Shown here piece after piece: positions 63,646 to 64,000 of a DNA stretch of 64,000 nt; position 1 is the first letter of the stretch; each line of letters begins with the position of its first letter. This stretch comes from Chersky-840 sp963811775 (lineage in GTDB: Bacteria; Actinomycetota; Acidimicrobiia; Acidimicrobiales; UBA8190): positions 1-64,000 of the forward strand of contig CAWESO010000026.1 of the NCBI GenBank assembly GCA_963811775.1, given 5' to 3'. The notes beneath the pieces were generated by a model. That model saw only the letters and a program-made list of their open reading frames with translations. It was not told the origin of the DNA and ran no database searches. Made by a program: the position numbers and the translations under genes.

Positions 63646-64000
63646 TCAGCCCCGGTGGATGAGGTTGAAGCGCGACGTCACCACGGGCTCCGACGTCGAC
63701 TCGTCGCGCCACACCGTCTCGGTGACGAGGAAGGTCATGGTCTTGCCCTTGGACTCCTTGGCGTAGGCGTCGGTGACGTGGCCCTCCCCCACGAGCACGT
63801 CGCCCACGAACACGGGGCGGTGGTAGATGAACTCCTGCTCCCCGTGGAGGATGATGCCGCCCTTGGCCATGAGGGGCCCGATGACCTCGCCCATGGGGTT
63901 GCCCGTGGGCTTGTCGGCCGGCTGGGACTCGGCGAACTCGCCCCAGGTCTGCATCACGAAGGGGTAGGTGGGGGGCACGGGGATGGCCGGGAGTCCCGCC
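63646..64000 (-). CDS. MaoC-like N-terminal hot-dog domain protein, 5' end outside the window
   Basis: The visible part (117 codons) is the C-terminal portion of a protein whose frame stays open to the right edge (AGLPAIPVPPTYPFVMQTW), so the real start is beyond 64000. Landmarks ILHGEQEFIYHRPVFVGDVL, EGHVTDAYAKESKGKTMTF and a closing VTSRFNLIHRG match the MaoC dehydratase N-terminal/HadA-type domain, which lacks the catalytic pair and pairs with a catalytic hot-dog protein. The MaoC gene at 60292 is the natural candidate partner. Confidence 0.85.
   Translation of the reverse strand, partial: AGLPAIPVPPTYPFVMQTWGEFAESQPADKPTGNPMGEVIGPLMAKGGIILHGEQEFIYHRPVFVGDVLVGEGHVTDAYAKESKGKTMTFLVTETVWRDESTSEPVVTSRFNLIHRG

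Overview
The window is very GC-rich DNA with GTG and TTG starts, short overlaps between genes and actinobacterial gene content: a WS/DGAT acyltransferase, oligoribonuclease, PspC-linked sensor kinase, FadD/FadE-type lipid enzymes, DUF1697 and MaoC proteins. Secreted proteins ending in repeats around a GYWLV...DGGVF core also point to Actinomycetota, most likely an uncultured Acidimicrobiia. That placement is inference from gene content. Genes whose reading frame breaks at two or more points are typed pseudogene here. Genes with one clear break are typed CDS with a note.

Layout. (1) 1-6069 is a minus-strand operon with no recognisable housekeeping role: a sigma-70-region-4/winged-helix protein, a ParB-like protein with a DGNRR motif, a GIY-YIG-like protein, a small helical protein and an SNF2-type helicase that runs off the left edge. 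It lies against the 3' end of tRNA-Gly(GCC) (6540-6615). It looks like accessory, possibly defence or mobile DNA, and is full of frameshifts. (2) 6.7-25.3 kb is core-like: WS/DGAT, dut, orn, two aldo/keto reductases, an acyl-CoA ligase with an SDR, an ABC transporter, a PspC histidine kinase with LuxR regulator beside a second PspC protein, a 1-Cys peroxiredoxin, an enoyl-CoA hydratase, a HAD phosphatase, two GNAT enzymes and a SpoIID/propeller protein. (3) 25.4-46.6 kb is a large surface-glycan cluster: seven glycosyltransferase genes (one with two glycosyltransferase modules), four methyltransferase-like genes, two secreted propeller proteins and a Wzm/Wzt-type ABC exporter. (4) 46.7-57.1 kb holds clpP, tRNA-Leu(TAG), a membrane-anchored YVTN propeller whose N-terminus is a 25-unit PEGHA tandem repeat, an ABC-F ATPase, DUF1697, and a GT2-GtrA / GT39 / DUF2079 membrane glycosylation group. 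(5) 57.1-64 kb is acyl-CoA metabolism: SDRs, a DUF35 protein, MaoC-like proteins, a two-module acyl-CoA dehydrogenase and a DoxX protein.

How the parts fit. In region 3 the cytosolic glycosyltransferases and methyltransferases would build and cap a glycan, and Wzm/Wzt, with a C-terminal glycan-recognition domain on Wzt, would export it. The secreted six-repeat propeller proteins encoded among them may bind or organise it at the surface. Regions 2 and 5 suggest a lipid-storing and lipid-degrading lifestyle.

Frame breaks run through the window but are much denser in the first 6 kb (about 10 or more) than in the other 58 kb (about 9). Several of the latter sit in short C-runs and restore normal family lengths when corrected, so sequencing error is a serious explanation for them. 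Decay of an accessory island may add to it on the left.
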